This document shows, in pieces, positions 18,019 through 26,323 of a DNA stretch of 64,000 nucleotides. This DNA comes from Brevibacterium permense (lineage in GTDB: Bacteria; Actinomycetota; Actinomycetes; Actinomycetales; Brevibacteriaceae): positions 124,001 through 188,000 of the forward strand of contig NZ_QYCP01000095.1 in the NCBI RefSeq assembly GCF_025506275.1. The letters run 5' to 3'. Made by a program: the position numbers and the translations under genes. The notes beneath the pieces were generated by a model. The model saw only the letters and a program-made list of their open reading frames with translations, was not told the origin of the DNA and did not search any database. Numbering within the stretch: the stretch's first letter is position 1; each line of letters starts with the position of its first letter.

Positions 18019-18930
18019 TCAGCCCTCGATTGCCCACGCGGCCGCGTGCTCGCGGATGAAATCGCGCAGACGCTCGACGACGCGGCCGGGCCGGCGCACA
18101 GCCGCACACAGCGCGATCTCACGCACGTATTCTCCCCCGTCCAGAGTCACCTCGGTGATTCCGTCGACCGGACGCACCGCGGGCGGGATCAATGCCACGC
18201 CCATTCCACGACCGACGAATTCGCGGATCGTCGAGAACTCGGTGACCTCGATCTTCACCTCCGGATCGAATCCGCTGGCCTGACACCAGTGGTCGGTCAG
18301 CACCCGGAGGTTGTAACTCGCAGGGGTGGCGATGAATTCCTCGTACGCCAACCGATCCAGGGCGATGCTGCGAACACCTGCCAGCGGGTGCACATCGGGC
18401 AGCGCCGCGATGATCGTCTGCCGTGCGAGCACCTCGTGGCTGACCTCGGGCGGCGGCGGAATGATGATCGCCAGATCGAGAGTTCCCCGCTGCAGATCAG
18501 CGACGAGCTCGGCGCCGTGGGCCTGCTTGAGATCGAGGCGGATGCCGGGATGAGTCCGATTGAAAGCCGCGAGCAGGTCGGGCACCTCACCGGCGCCCAT
18601 CGTCAGCGGAAATCCGAACCGAATCGTGCCGTGCTCGGGATCGGCCGCCTCGGCGAGATCGGCCAACGCCGCATCGATCTCCGTCAGCGGGGCACGCACC
18701 GCAGCCACGAGGTCCAGTGCCGCCGGCGTCAGACCGATGGCGCGTCCGCGCGGAACGGTCAACGGCCCCCCGAGGTGGCGCTCGAGGGCGCGGATACGTC
18801 GGCTCATCGTGGATTGGGGTATTCCGAGGGCAGCGGCGGCCTCGGTCAGATGCCCGTCCTGATCGGCCAGTTCGACGAGTTCCCGCAGCGCCGTCGGCGG
18901 CGCCGCGCGGGAATCGGATAATCGTTCCAT
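18019..18930 (-). CDS. LysR-family regulator divergent from mqo
   Basis: This 303-residue LysR protein has its helix-turn-helix in AAAALGIPQSTMSRRIRALERHLGG, with the effector domain following. ATG 18930 is preferred; an in-frame ATG at 18975 would add 15 residues but lacks a ribosome site. It is divergent from malate:quinone oxidoreductase with a 43-bp gap, so it may control that gene. It converges with the preceding LysR gene. Confidence 0.82.
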   Translation of the reverse strand: MERLSDSRAAPPTALRELVELADQDGHLTEAAAALGIPQSTMSRRIRALERHLGGPLTVPRGRAIGLTPAALDLVAAVRAPLTEIDAALADLAEAADPEHGTIRFGFPLTMGAGEVPDLLAAFNRTHPGIRLDLKQAHGAELVADLQRGTLDLAIIIPPPPEVSHEVLARQTIIAALPDVHPLAGVRSIALDRLAYEEFIATPASYNLRVLTDHWCQASGFDPEVKIEVTEFSTIREFVGRGMGVALIPPAVRPVDGITEVTLDGGEYVREIALCAAVRRPGRVVERLRDFIREHAAAWAIEG

Positions 18931-18973
18931 ATTCGGATCATACAGTTCCGATCGCTCATTGGACGGATGATTC

Positions 18974-20476
18974 ATGGGGGCGCATGGTGAGAATATGACT
19001 GCGAACCCCAAGCACACCGACCAGCTGCCCGACGCCGATGTCGTCCTCATCGGCGCGGGCATCATGTCCGCGACTCTCGGTTCGATGCTGACTCTGCTCG
19101 ATCCCGATCTGCGGATCCTCGTTCTGGAGAAGGCCGAAGACATTGCCGGAGAGAGCAGCGACCCGTGGAACAATGCCGGCACCGGGCATTCGGGGTACTG
19201 CGAGCTCAACTACATGCCTGACCCCGCCGATGGCGCGAAACCGGCAGAGATCGCCGGACAGTTCCACCTCACCCGCCAGTGGTGGGCCCAGCTCGTCCGA
19301 CTCGGGCTCCTCGACCCAACGGACTTCATCCGCTCGGCCCCGCATATGAACCTCGTCTTCGGGGACACGGACGTCACCTATCTGCGTCGACGTGTCGAGA
19401 CCCTGAGAGCCGATCCGCTGTTCTCCGAAATGGAGTACACAGAGGATCCGGACACTATCGCCCGGTGGGCTCCCCTGACGATGGAGGGACGAGCCGACAG
19501 CGACGAGCCCATGGCGGCGGCCCGTCACCCGCGCGGCACCGATGTCGACTTCGGCGCTCTGACTTCGGCGCTGTTGAGCATCGGGTCCACCGAGGTGCGT
19601 GCGGGTCACACAGTGACCGGGCTCGAACCGCGCGCATCGGGCTGGACGGTCAGCGGATCGACGCCGGCGGGACCGTTCGCCGTGCACGCGAAGACCGTGT
19701 TCGTCGGGGCCGGCGGCTTCGCGCTGCGACTCCTGCAGAAAGCCAGGATCCCCGAAGTCCGCGGCTACGCGGTCCTGCCGGTCGGGGCCGCTTTCTTCCG
19801 GTGCTCGACTCCGGCGGTCGTCGCCTGCCATGATGCGAAAGTCTACGGTCAGGCGGATGTGGGCGCCCCGCCGATGTCGGTGCCGCATCTGGACCGCAGA
19901 GTTGTCGACGGCAAGGAACATCTGCTGTTCGGCCCCTATGCGACCTTCAGCACGAAGCTGCTCAAACACGGCCGTCTCTCGGACTTCTTCACAACCGTCC
20001 GACCGGGCAACCTGCATGTCGTCGCGGCCGCCGGTCTGCAGAACCTCAGCCTCGTGTCATTCCTCGTCAAGGAGCTCGCCGCCAGCCCGTCCCGGAAGTT
20101 CGCGCAGCTGCGACGCTATCTGCCGCTGGCCCGACGCAACGAGTGGACCCTGCTGCCGGCCGGGCAGAGGGCCCAGCTGGTCAAACCGGATCGGAAGAAG
20201 ATCGGCGTCCTGCAGCAGGGCACCGAACTCGTCGTCTCCGCTGACGGCTCGATCGCGGGTCTGCTCGGAGCCTCCCCCGGAGCATCGACGGCGGTGCCGA
20301 TCATGGTCGATCTGCTCAAGCAGGCTTTCCCTGCCCAATGGCACTGCACCTGGAGGTCCCAGATCGCCGAGGCGGTCCCCGACCTCGATCGCACCGACTG
20401 GACCGCCGAGGCGGTCGCTCGTTCCCACGCCACGACTGATGAGGCGCTCGGCCTGTCCCCGGTCAACCTCGCGTGA
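18974..20476 (+). CDS. mqo: malate:quinone oxidoreductase
   Basis: This protein of up to 500 residues is a membrane-associated FAD enzyme oxidising malate to oxaloacetate with electron transfer to quinone, bypassing NAD malate dehydrogenase in the TCA cycle. The FAD site VVLIGAGIMSATLG and the family stretch ESSDPWNNAGTGHSGYCELNY are clear, and length matches the family. ATG 18974 has GGACGG 7 nt upstream; ATG 18995 (MTANPKH) is an alternative giving 493 residues. Its stop overlaps the end of the convergent AraC gene by 14 bp. Confidence 0.9.
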   Translation: MGAHGENMTANPKHTDQLPDADVVLIGAGIMSATLGSMLTLLDPDLRILVLEKAEDIAGESSDPWNNAGTGHSGYCELNYMPDPADGAKPAEIAGQFHLTRQWWAQLVRLGLLDPTDFIRSAPHMNLVFGDTDVTYLRRRVETLRADPLFSEMEYTEDPDTIARWAPLTMEGRADSDEPMAAARHPRGTDVDFGALTSALLSIGSTEVRAGHTVTGLEPRASGWTVSGSTPAGPFAVHAKTVFVGAGGFALRLLQKARIPEVRGYAVLPVGAAFFRCSTPAVVACHDAKVYGQADVGAPPMSVPHLDRRVVDGKEHLLFGPYATFSTKLLKHGRLSDFFTTVRPGNLHVVAAAGLQNLSLVSFLVKELAASPSRKFAQLRRYLPLARRNEWTLLPAGQRAQLVKPDRKKIGVLQQGTELVVSADGSIAGLLGASPGASTAVPIMVDLLKQAFPAQWHCTWRSQIAEAVPDLDRTDWTAEAVARSHATTDEALGLSPVNLA

Positions 20477-21329
20477 CCCGCGCGGACTTCCGCTGCGCGT
20501 ACTCGGCAGGGCTGAAACCGGTGACGCGAACGAAATCCGTGCTGAAGTGCGATTGATCGAACCATCCGAAGTGTGCGCCGAGGTCGGCCAGAGTTCCGTC
20601 CCATCCGCGGTCGATCGCTGCGACCGCGTCGATGATCCGTGCCCTGGCCAAGACCTTCTTCACCCCGACTCCGCAGTAGCTGCTGAATATCCGCTGCAGC
20701 GTACGCTCACCGATATCAGCTCTCTCCGCGAGGACCTTCAGGCTCACGACTTCGGGGTCGGACAGGATGTCGAGCACCCGCTTCAACCGTTCGAACGACG
20801 GGGTCATCTGCGGCCGCCAGGACAGCAGCCAGCTTTCCACCGAAGCGGCCAATTCGTCCAGCTCCGGTGCACTGTCCGACTGCGACTGCGCAAACATCTC
20901 GGAGAGTCCGAGGTCGGCTTCCAACCTCGGAAACCACAGCTCGGCAGGGACTGTCGAATCGCGGATGCTCGCCGGCTTCTGGTCGGAGAATGCCAGTGTC
21001 GCACCCGGCTGAAAGTTCACGCCGAAGACTCTGCCGCGACCGAAGATCCCCACATCGAATCGCCGCTTGGTGACCGGACCGGTCACCCACGCTCCCGGCC
21101 CGTCGACGTGTGCCCGCCGACTGTTTCCGAACTCGAAGGTCAGATGGATGGTCGGTTCGGACAAGGTCGCCGTCTGGTAGCTCTCGCCGTCCGCCAGGTC
21201 CCATTCGACGGCCCAATAGCGTTTGACGAACGGGCGCAGGCGCTCGGCGACGACACGAACGGACGAATAGCGCGCATGCTCGAGCATCTCCCCCGGTCTG
21301 AGCACGCGTCCGAGGAGATGCTGTGGCAT
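20463..21329 (-). CDS. AraC-family regulator
   Basis: The C-terminal AraC/XylS helix-turn-helix includes VLAERADIGERTLQRIFSSYCGVGVKKVL and a second helix ending WFDQSHFSTDFVRVTGFSPAEYAQ. The N-terminal 170 residues resemble the uncharacterised ligand domain seen in many actinobacterial AraC proteins. ATG 21329 (288 residues) is preferred since AGGA lies upstream. ATG 21362 would give 299 residues but lies 9 bp from the divergent gene's start and lacks a ribosome site. TGACGTCA at 21347-21354 is a palindrome in the divergent region. Confidence 0.8.
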   Translation of the reverse strand: MPQHLLGRVLRPGEMLEHARYSSVRVVAERLRPFVKRYWAVEWDLADGESYQTATLSEPTIHLTFEFGNSRRAHVDGPGAWVTGPVTKRRFDVGIFGRGRVFGVNFQPGATLAFSDQKPASIRDSTVPAELWFPRLEADLGLSEMFAQSQSDSAPELDELAASVESWLLSWRPQMTPSFERLKRVLDILSDPEVVSLKVLAERADIGERTLQRIFSSYCGVGVKKVLARARIIDAVAAIDRGWDGTLADLGAHFGWFDQSHFSTDFVRVTGFSPAEYAQRKSARVTRG

Positions 21330-21371
21330 TGACGCATTTTTCCTAGTGACGTCATCGTCCATGGCACAAGA

Positions 21372-21803
21372 ATGTCAGACATGACCGACACACAGAAGAC
21401 CGACGCCGCCTCGACCACTGCCGACACCTCCACCGCAGCACCCGTCGCCAAATTGGCGATGGTCACTCTCGACGCCCCGAACGCAGCTGTTCTCGGAGAG
21501 TTCTACTCGTCCGTCCTCGGCTGGCCCATCGCCTATTCGGACGAGAACTATGCAATGCTCACCGGTCCCAGCCATGCACTGGGCATCGGCACGATCCCGG
21601 ACTACCAGCGACCGAGCTGGCCCGACGACGGAAACAAGCAGTTCCACCTCGACCTCGCCGCCGACGACATCCATGCGGCAGCCGATCGCTGCGTCGAGCT
21701 CGGAGCCACCCGGGCCGAACCACAGCCCGGTGAGACCTGGGTCGTGCTTCTCGATCCCGCCGGTCATCCGTTCTGCATCTCGGACGCAAAGAACTGGGGC
21801 TGA
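21372..21803 (+). CDS. VOC-family (glyoxalase-like) protein
   Basis: This 143-residue protein has a vicinal-oxygen-chelate fold, visible as LAMVTLDAPNAAVLGEFYSSVLGWPIAY and a C-terminal WVVLLDPAGHPFCISD. The first 25 residues are a Thr/Ala/Asp-rich tail outside the fold. Family roles range from glyoxalase to antibiotic-binding proteins; the reaction cannot be named. It is divergent from the AraC regulator with a very short gap, so regulation by that protein is plausible. Confidence 0.78.
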   Translation: MSDMTDTQKTDAASTTADTSTAAPVAKLAMVTLDAPNAAVLGEFYSSVLGWPIAYSDENYAMLTGPSHALGIGTIPDYQRPSWPDDGNKQFHLDLAADDIHAAADRCVELGATRAEPQPGETWVVLLDPAGHPFCISDAKNWG

Positions 21804-21832
21804 GCATCCCCGCAGACCTGACAGCCGAGCTC

Positions 21833-22417
21833 TCAGCTCCGTCCGACCTTGTCCACCCGCACAATGTAGTGAGACCCATCGAGACCATCGACGAGGATCG
21901 TCGCCTGATGCCTCGCATTCCCTCCGGAGACGATCCAGTTGGGCTTGAGCACTCCGCGCAGACCGCCCGTAGGAGTGATCTCCACGCCCATTCCGAGCTT
22001 CACCGTCCTGACGACTTTCGCACGCGCCAACGATCGCGCGGTCCGCTCCGCCTCGTCCTGAGTCGGCAGCGGTCCCGACTGTTCGCCGATCAGACTCAAC
22101 CATTCCTCCGGCGCCACTGCGACACCGCAAGGGGTGAAGTCGGCGATCATGCCCCGCCCCGACACTGCGTTGACGAGCACCTCCATCCGCTGCCCCGGCC
22201 CAGATGCGCTCCGACGGAAGAACCCGCGAGTGCGCACATCGAAGCCAGCCCACCAGAACGGATGATGCACCGCTTGGACCGCGGCGAGCGCGTCAGGGAG
22301 TTTGCGCTGGAAGACGGCGAGCGCCTCGGCGGCGGTGACGTGCGGATCCATCCGCACCGGATCCTCAGCCTGCAGATCCGGGCCGACCGGGCACCCGGTT
22401 CCGATCTCGGCACTCAT
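21833..22417 (-). CDS. protein of unknown function, coupled to a symporter
   Basis: This 194-residue soluble protein is not recognised. It is rich in aromatic and hydrophobic positions early (HHPFWWAGFDVRTRGFF) and ends with a beta-rich stretch (HQATILVDGLDGSHYIVRVDKVGRS). No signal peptide or membrane segment is seen. It starts 1 bp after the stop of the sodium:solute symporter on the same strand, so it is almost certainly co-transcribed and coupled. A role tied to the transported solute is inference. Confidence 0.7.
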   Translation of the reverse strand: MSAEIGTGCPVGPDLQAEDPVRMDPHVTAAEALAVFQRKLPDALAAVQAVHHPFWWAGFDVRTRGFFRRSASGPGQRMEVLVNAVSGRGMIADFTPCGVAVAPEEWLSLIGEQSGPLPTQDEAERTARSLARAKVVRTVKLGMGVEITPTGGLRGVLKPNWIVSGGNARHQATILVDGLDGSHYIVRVDKVGRS

Positions 22418-22418
22418 C

Positions 22419-23957
22419 TCAGGCGTTCTTCGGAACCTGACCGGCCAGGGAATCGTTCTGACCGGTGAGCATGTGTGCTGGGATCGCGCCGATCTTGTCG
22501 GTCTCCTTCATCGCTTCAAGGACGTGGGCAGGCACCGGATGCGAACGTTGAGTGGCCAGGGAGACGAGGATGAGGGCCAGGGTCGAGCACACGATGCCGA
22601 CTCCCATCGGGTCGACTCCGGTCACGTCGACGAGTCCCGTCAGCTGCCACACGACCGACGACACGGTGCCGGCGATCATCGACCAGATGGCTCCGGGCAC
22701 GTTCGCCTTCTTCCACCAGGCGGCGGCGATGTAGACGGGGACGAATGCGGCACCGAGCACTGTAGTGGAGAAGATGACCACCTCGGCAACGGCAGGCGGA
22801 TCATTCACGGCGACGAAGTAGCCGATGGTCGCGAGGATGAGGACGGTGAACCGGGAGACCCACACGGACTGCTGGTCGGACATGTTCTTCTTGTAGAAGC
22901 GTTGGAACAGATCTTGGCTGGCAATCGTGCCCGACTGCAGCAGCAGAGCGTCGGCTGTGGACATGATCGCGGCCATGATTCCGGCCATGACGATGCCCAC
23001 GGCGAAGTCCGGCAACACCGCGTCGGCGACTTCGAAGACCGCCAGCTCCGGATTGTCCAGGGTCGGCAGCAGGACGAGCGCCATGATGCCGACGATGTAC
23101 GGGGCTGGGATGAACAGCAGATTGAAGCCGGTGGCATAGAGGCTGGCGCGCCTGGCCACCGAAGGTCGCTTCATCGCCATATGGCTGACGTTGACGTGCG
23201 GCCAGCCCATATAGCCGATGGAGAACACGAGGACGGCACCGACGATGACTCCCCATTGGACGGATTCGAGCCCGTCAGGACCCCACATGGTCAGCAGATT
23301 CGGGTTGATCTGGCCGACCCCCTCGTTGCCGGCCGTCAATCCGCCCACAGCCTGCAGGCAGGCGATGAGGATCCACACCATGCCGATGAGCATGATGATC
23401 GCCTGCACGAAGTCGGTATAGGCCACCGCGAGGTACCCGCCGAGGAAGGTGTAGAAGACGATGACGCCGACGGCGATGAGCAGCGCCCAAGCATACGGGA
23501 TGCCGGTGACCATCTCGAGTCCGCGCCCGCCGGCGATGAACTGACTCATCACATAGAAGAAGATGCAGAACACCGCTACGGGAGCCGCGATCGCGCGGAT
23601 CCACTTCGACGGATACCGATGTTCGAGGTATTCGATCGAGGTGAGTGACCCGAGGATCTGGGAGAGCTTGCGCATCCGCCGGCCCAGGATCGACAGGTTG
23701 AGGACACCGCCGCCGATGTCGCCCATCGCGTACCACAGAGAGAAGTAGCCCTTCGTATACGCCAGCGATCCCGCGCCGAGGAACATGTACCCCGACATCG
23801 ACGACGACTGCAGGCGCAGAGCCGTGACCGCAGCGCCCAGGCTGCGACCGCCGAGCAGATATCCCTCGCTGCCCTTCGACCCGATCTTGAGCGTCCACAC
23901 GCCGATCCCGGCCATGGCGACGAAGTAGATGACGAGGAACCAGGTTTCGATGTTCAT
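22419..23957 (-). CDS. sodium:solute symporter (SSS family)
   Basis: This 512-residue membrane protein has about 13 hydrophobic segments, starting MNIETWFLVIYFVAMAGIG. Family landmarks are the N-terminal SKGSEGYLLGGRSLG stretch, the early LQSSSMSGYMFLGAGSLAYTKGY and the central GIMAAIMSTADALLLQ sodium-site region. It imports an organic solute (amino acid, carboxylate or similar) with Na+. Its start overlaps by 4 bp the stop of a 71-residue membrane protein, a common partner of this family. The solute is not predictable from sequence alone. Confidence 0.87.
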   Translation of the reverse strand: MNIETWFLVIYFVAMAGIGVWTLKIGSKGSEGYLLGGRSLGAAVTALRLQSSSMSGYMFLGAGSLAYTKGYFSLWYAMGDIGGGVLNLSILGRRMRKLSQILGSLTSIEYLEHRYPSKWIRAIAAPVAVFCIFFYVMSQFIAGGRGLEMVTGIPYAWALLIAVGVIVFYTFLGGYLAVAYTDFVQAIIMLIGMVWILIACLQAVGGLTAGNEGVGQINPNLLTMWGPDGLESVQWGVIVGAVLVFSIGYMGWPHVNVSHMAMKRPSVARRASLYATGFNLLFIPAPYIVGIMALVLLPTLDNPELAVFEVADAVLPDFAVGIVMAGIMAAIMSTADALLLQSGTIASQDLFQRFYKKNMSDQQSVWVSRFTVLILATIGYFVAVNDPPAVAEVVIFSTTVLGAAFVPVYIAAAWWKKANVPGAIWSMIAGTVSSVVWQLTGLVDVTGVDPMGVGIVCSTLALILVSLATQRSHPVPAHVLEAMKETDKIGAIPAHMLTGQNDSLAGQVPKNA

Positions 23958-24169
23958 GCCGCTCCCCCGTCACCTTTCGCCGAGGCAGCCCCGCCGTCTC
24001 GTCCGTCCGCGCGATTCGCGGTTCTCGCCAGGGCTTGATCCTCCGCCACGTCCTCGGCCTTCCACCCGCGGGAGAGGAAGACGAAGACGAGGGTGTAGAT
24101 CACCCAGATCGCGGGGATGCCGACAATGATGACGACCGTCGCCGTCGGAAGACCGAACACGTTGACCAC
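23954..24169 (-). CDS. small membrane accessory protein of the symporter
   Basis: This 71-residue protein has one strong hydrophobic segment (about residues 8-32, TATVVIIVGIPAIWVIYTLV) and a charged, Ala/Gly/Asp-rich tail. Such short proteins often precede SSS symporter genes and are thought to assist them. The overlap of 4 bp with the symporter start supports coupling. It begins a three-gene unit with the symporter and the unknown 194-residue protein. The region 24170-24325 upstream should hold the promoter, but no clear -35/-10 pair is obvious. Confidence 0.7.
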   Translation of the reverse strand: MVNVFGLPTATVVIIVGIPAIWVIYTLVFVFLSRGWKAEDVAEDQALARTANRADGRDGGAASAKGDGGAA

Positions 24170-24325
24170 CTCGTTGTGATGCGGGAAGACAGATGATGTG
24201 AGTGAGATTACAACCTAACCCGAGGAACCTGAGATTGCCGCACCGGGTTCGCATGGTGGAATGCGGAGCACGACTGTATGACCGAGCTGTCGGTCCGATC
24301 AGCAAGACCGTTCCGCAGCGCGGAC

Positions 24326-25924
24326 TCACTCCACGGTGAACTGGCGTTCGTGGAGTCCCGTTGCGGCACCAGGAATGGCGGGCCTGCGCTCCGAGGTCTG
24401 CACGTTGCCGTCCTGGTCGATCGCGCGCACACTGACCGTGTGCGTGCCGGTGCTCAGTCCCGTGTGCTCGCACCGCCACTGGCGCCACGTATCGGCGGTG
24501 AGTTCCTCGCTGAGTTCCGCTTCCGCCCAGTCGCCGTTGTCGATGCGCACCTGCACCTTCTCGATTCCCGTGTGTTGCGCCCAGGCCATGCCCGCGGTGA
24601 CGACCCTGTCGCCGCTCTTGGGCGTGACAGTGGCCCCGGGACGGGGTACGTCGATGCGCGAGGCCACCAACACGGGACCGTGTGTGGCCCAGCCGCGCGT
24701 CGTCCAATATGCCTCTTTGTCAGCGAACCGGGTGACTTCGAGATCGGTCACCCATTTCGTGGCCGAGACGTACCCGTAGAGTCCGGGGACGACCAGGCGT
24801 GCCGGGTATCCGTGGTCGCGTGGCAGAGCATGACCGTTCATCGCCACGGCCAGCAACGCCGCCCGATCGTCGGTGAGCACTTCCAGCGGGGTGGAGGCGG
24901 TGAATCCGTCGTCGGAGCCAGAGAGCACCATGTCCGCACCGGCATGCGGTTTCGCCCGGGCCAGCAGATCCCGGATCGGATAGCCCAGCCATTTGGCGTT
25001 GCCGACGAGGTCACCGCCGACCTCGTTCGAGACGCAGGCCAGGGTCACATAGTGCTCCTGAAGCGGGAGGTCGAGAAGTTCGGCCATCGTGATCGTGAAC
25101 TCGTTCTCGACCATGCCGTGGACGCGCAGCATCCACGTTCCCGCGTCGATCGACGGCGGGAAGAGCGCCGTGTCGATGCGGTAGAATTCCGCAGTCTCCG
25201 TGACCAGCGGGGTCAGTCCGGGAACGTCGAGTTCCGCTCCGGTGGGAATCTCCGGCGCCGAGGCGGCCGGCCGTGGGAGGACGAGCTTCGTCACCGTTCC
25301 TGCCGCACTGCGGGCCAGTGTGGCCGCGGACTGCCCGGCCGCGATGGCGGCGATGCCGACCGCGCTCAGTCCCGCGGCCAGCCCGAAGAAGGCCCGTCGA
25401 CCCGGCCTGGCCGGAGTTCGATGCTGCGTGTCAGTTTCCTCCTCCCCCGTATCGGCGCGAGCGTGAGTGCTTGCACCGGCGCGAGCAGGAACAGTCGCGA
25501 GGTGAAGGAGGACGAGGAAGACTGCGGCCCCGGCGGCGATTCCGCCGAGACTCGGCAGGGTGGCCACCAGACCTGCGCCGGAGCTGAAGCCGACGACGGC
25601 AGGCAGCAGCCCGAAACCGATGAGCAGGACGAGCGCCAGACCGCGACGGCGAGCGCCGATCCACCCGATGATCGCACCGCATCCCGCCCCTCCTGCCACG
25701 ATGGTGATGACGAGGGCGAGTTTGTCGTGAGTGCCGAAGACCGCGATCGCGGACTTGATGAGCACGGTCGGCATCAGCGGGATGAGCGCCTGGCCGATGA
25801 GCAGAGCAGGGGCCGACGCCACGTCCAGGCTGCGGGCGATGAGTTCGGCCGTGCCGAAATAGATGAGCGTCGCGACGACCCCGGCGAGCACGGACGGCCA
25901 CATGCGCTGAGTGCTCCCCACCAT
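24326..25924 (-). CDS. membrane molybdopterin-dependent oxidoreductase (sulfite oxidase/YedY-like)
   Basis: This 532-residue protein has an N-terminal membrane part with about five hydrophobic segments (residues 1-170) and a Arg-rich linker followed by a hydrophobic stretch. After these come a molybdopterin-binding domain (about 230-420), with conserved cysteine in YVTLACVSNEVGG, and a C-terminal Mo-cofactor dimerisation Ig-like domain. The catalytic part should lie outside the membrane. The family reduces or oxidises sulfite, sulfoxide or similar small molecules. ATG 25924 follows a GGGGAGAAGGAGG-rich stretch; ATG 25942 is an alternative start adding six residues. Confidence 0.85.
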   Translation of the reverse strand: MVGSTQRMWPSVLAGVVATLIYFGTAELIARSLDVASAPALLIGQALIPLMPTVLIKSAIAVFGTHDKLALVITIVAGGAGCGAIIGWIGARRRGLALVLLIGFGLLPAVVGFSSGAGLVATLPSLGGIAAGAAVFLVLLHLATVPARAGASTHARADTGEEETDTQHRTPARPGRRAFFGLAAGLSAVGIAAIAAGQSAATLARSAAGTVTKLVLPRPAASAPEIPTGAELDVPGLTPLVTETAEFYRIDTALFPPSIDAGTWMLRVHGMVENEFTITMAELLDLPLQEHYVTLACVSNEVGGDLVGNAKWLGYPIRDLLARAKPHAGADMVLSGSDDGFTASTPLEVLTDDRAALLAVAMNGHALPRDHGYPARLVVPGLYGYVSATKWVTDLEVTRFADKEAYWTTRGWATHGPVLVASRIDVPRPGATVTPKSGDRVVTAGMAWAQHTGIEKVQVRIDNGDWAEAELSEELTADTWRQWRCEHTGLSTGTHTVSVRAIDQDGNVQTSERRPAIPGAATGLHERQFTVE

Positions 25925-25944
25925 GCCCTCCTTCTCCCCCATGC

Positions 25945-26271
25945 TCAGGCCAGGTTGCGACGCAGACGCACGGCCGCCTCGGTGAGGGCGCTGATGCGGT
26001 TCTCGCGATCGGGTTCGGGCAGTGCCTGCGCCGAACGCAGTCCGTGTTCGAGGAGCACGACGACCTGGTCCGCGAGGGTCTGATCTCCGAGTTCGGGGAC
26101 CGGCCGGGCCTCGGAGCCGATCCATGAGAATTCGGCCAGGGCCTCACGGATGACTGCACGTCTGCTCTGCGCCGGTGGGGCCGCCTCGTCGAGTTGGGCA
26201 GTGGTCAGGGAGATGATCCGGATGCGCAGTCGGCGCACCTCGGTCTCGAGTTCCGCCGCTGCCGTGGTCAT
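25945..26271 (-). CDS. small protein of unknown function upstream of the molybdoenzyme
   Basis: This 108-residue charged, largely helical protein starts MTTAAAELETEVRRLRIRII. It contains no motif I recognise and no membrane segment. Its stop lies 20 bp before the molybdoenzyme start, and 2 bp before the alternative start, so they are likely co-transcribed. High third-position GC supports it being real. Confidence 0.6.
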   Translation of the reverse strand: MTTAAAELETEVRRLRIRIISLTTAQLDEAAPPAQSRRAVIREALAEFSWIGSEARPVPELGDQTLADQVVVLLEHGLRSAQALPEPDRENRISALTEAAVRLRRNLA

Positions 26272-26323
26272 GCACTCATAATAGTCCTCGTCGATGGGAA
26301 CAGCGGCGGAACCTCAGCCGTGA

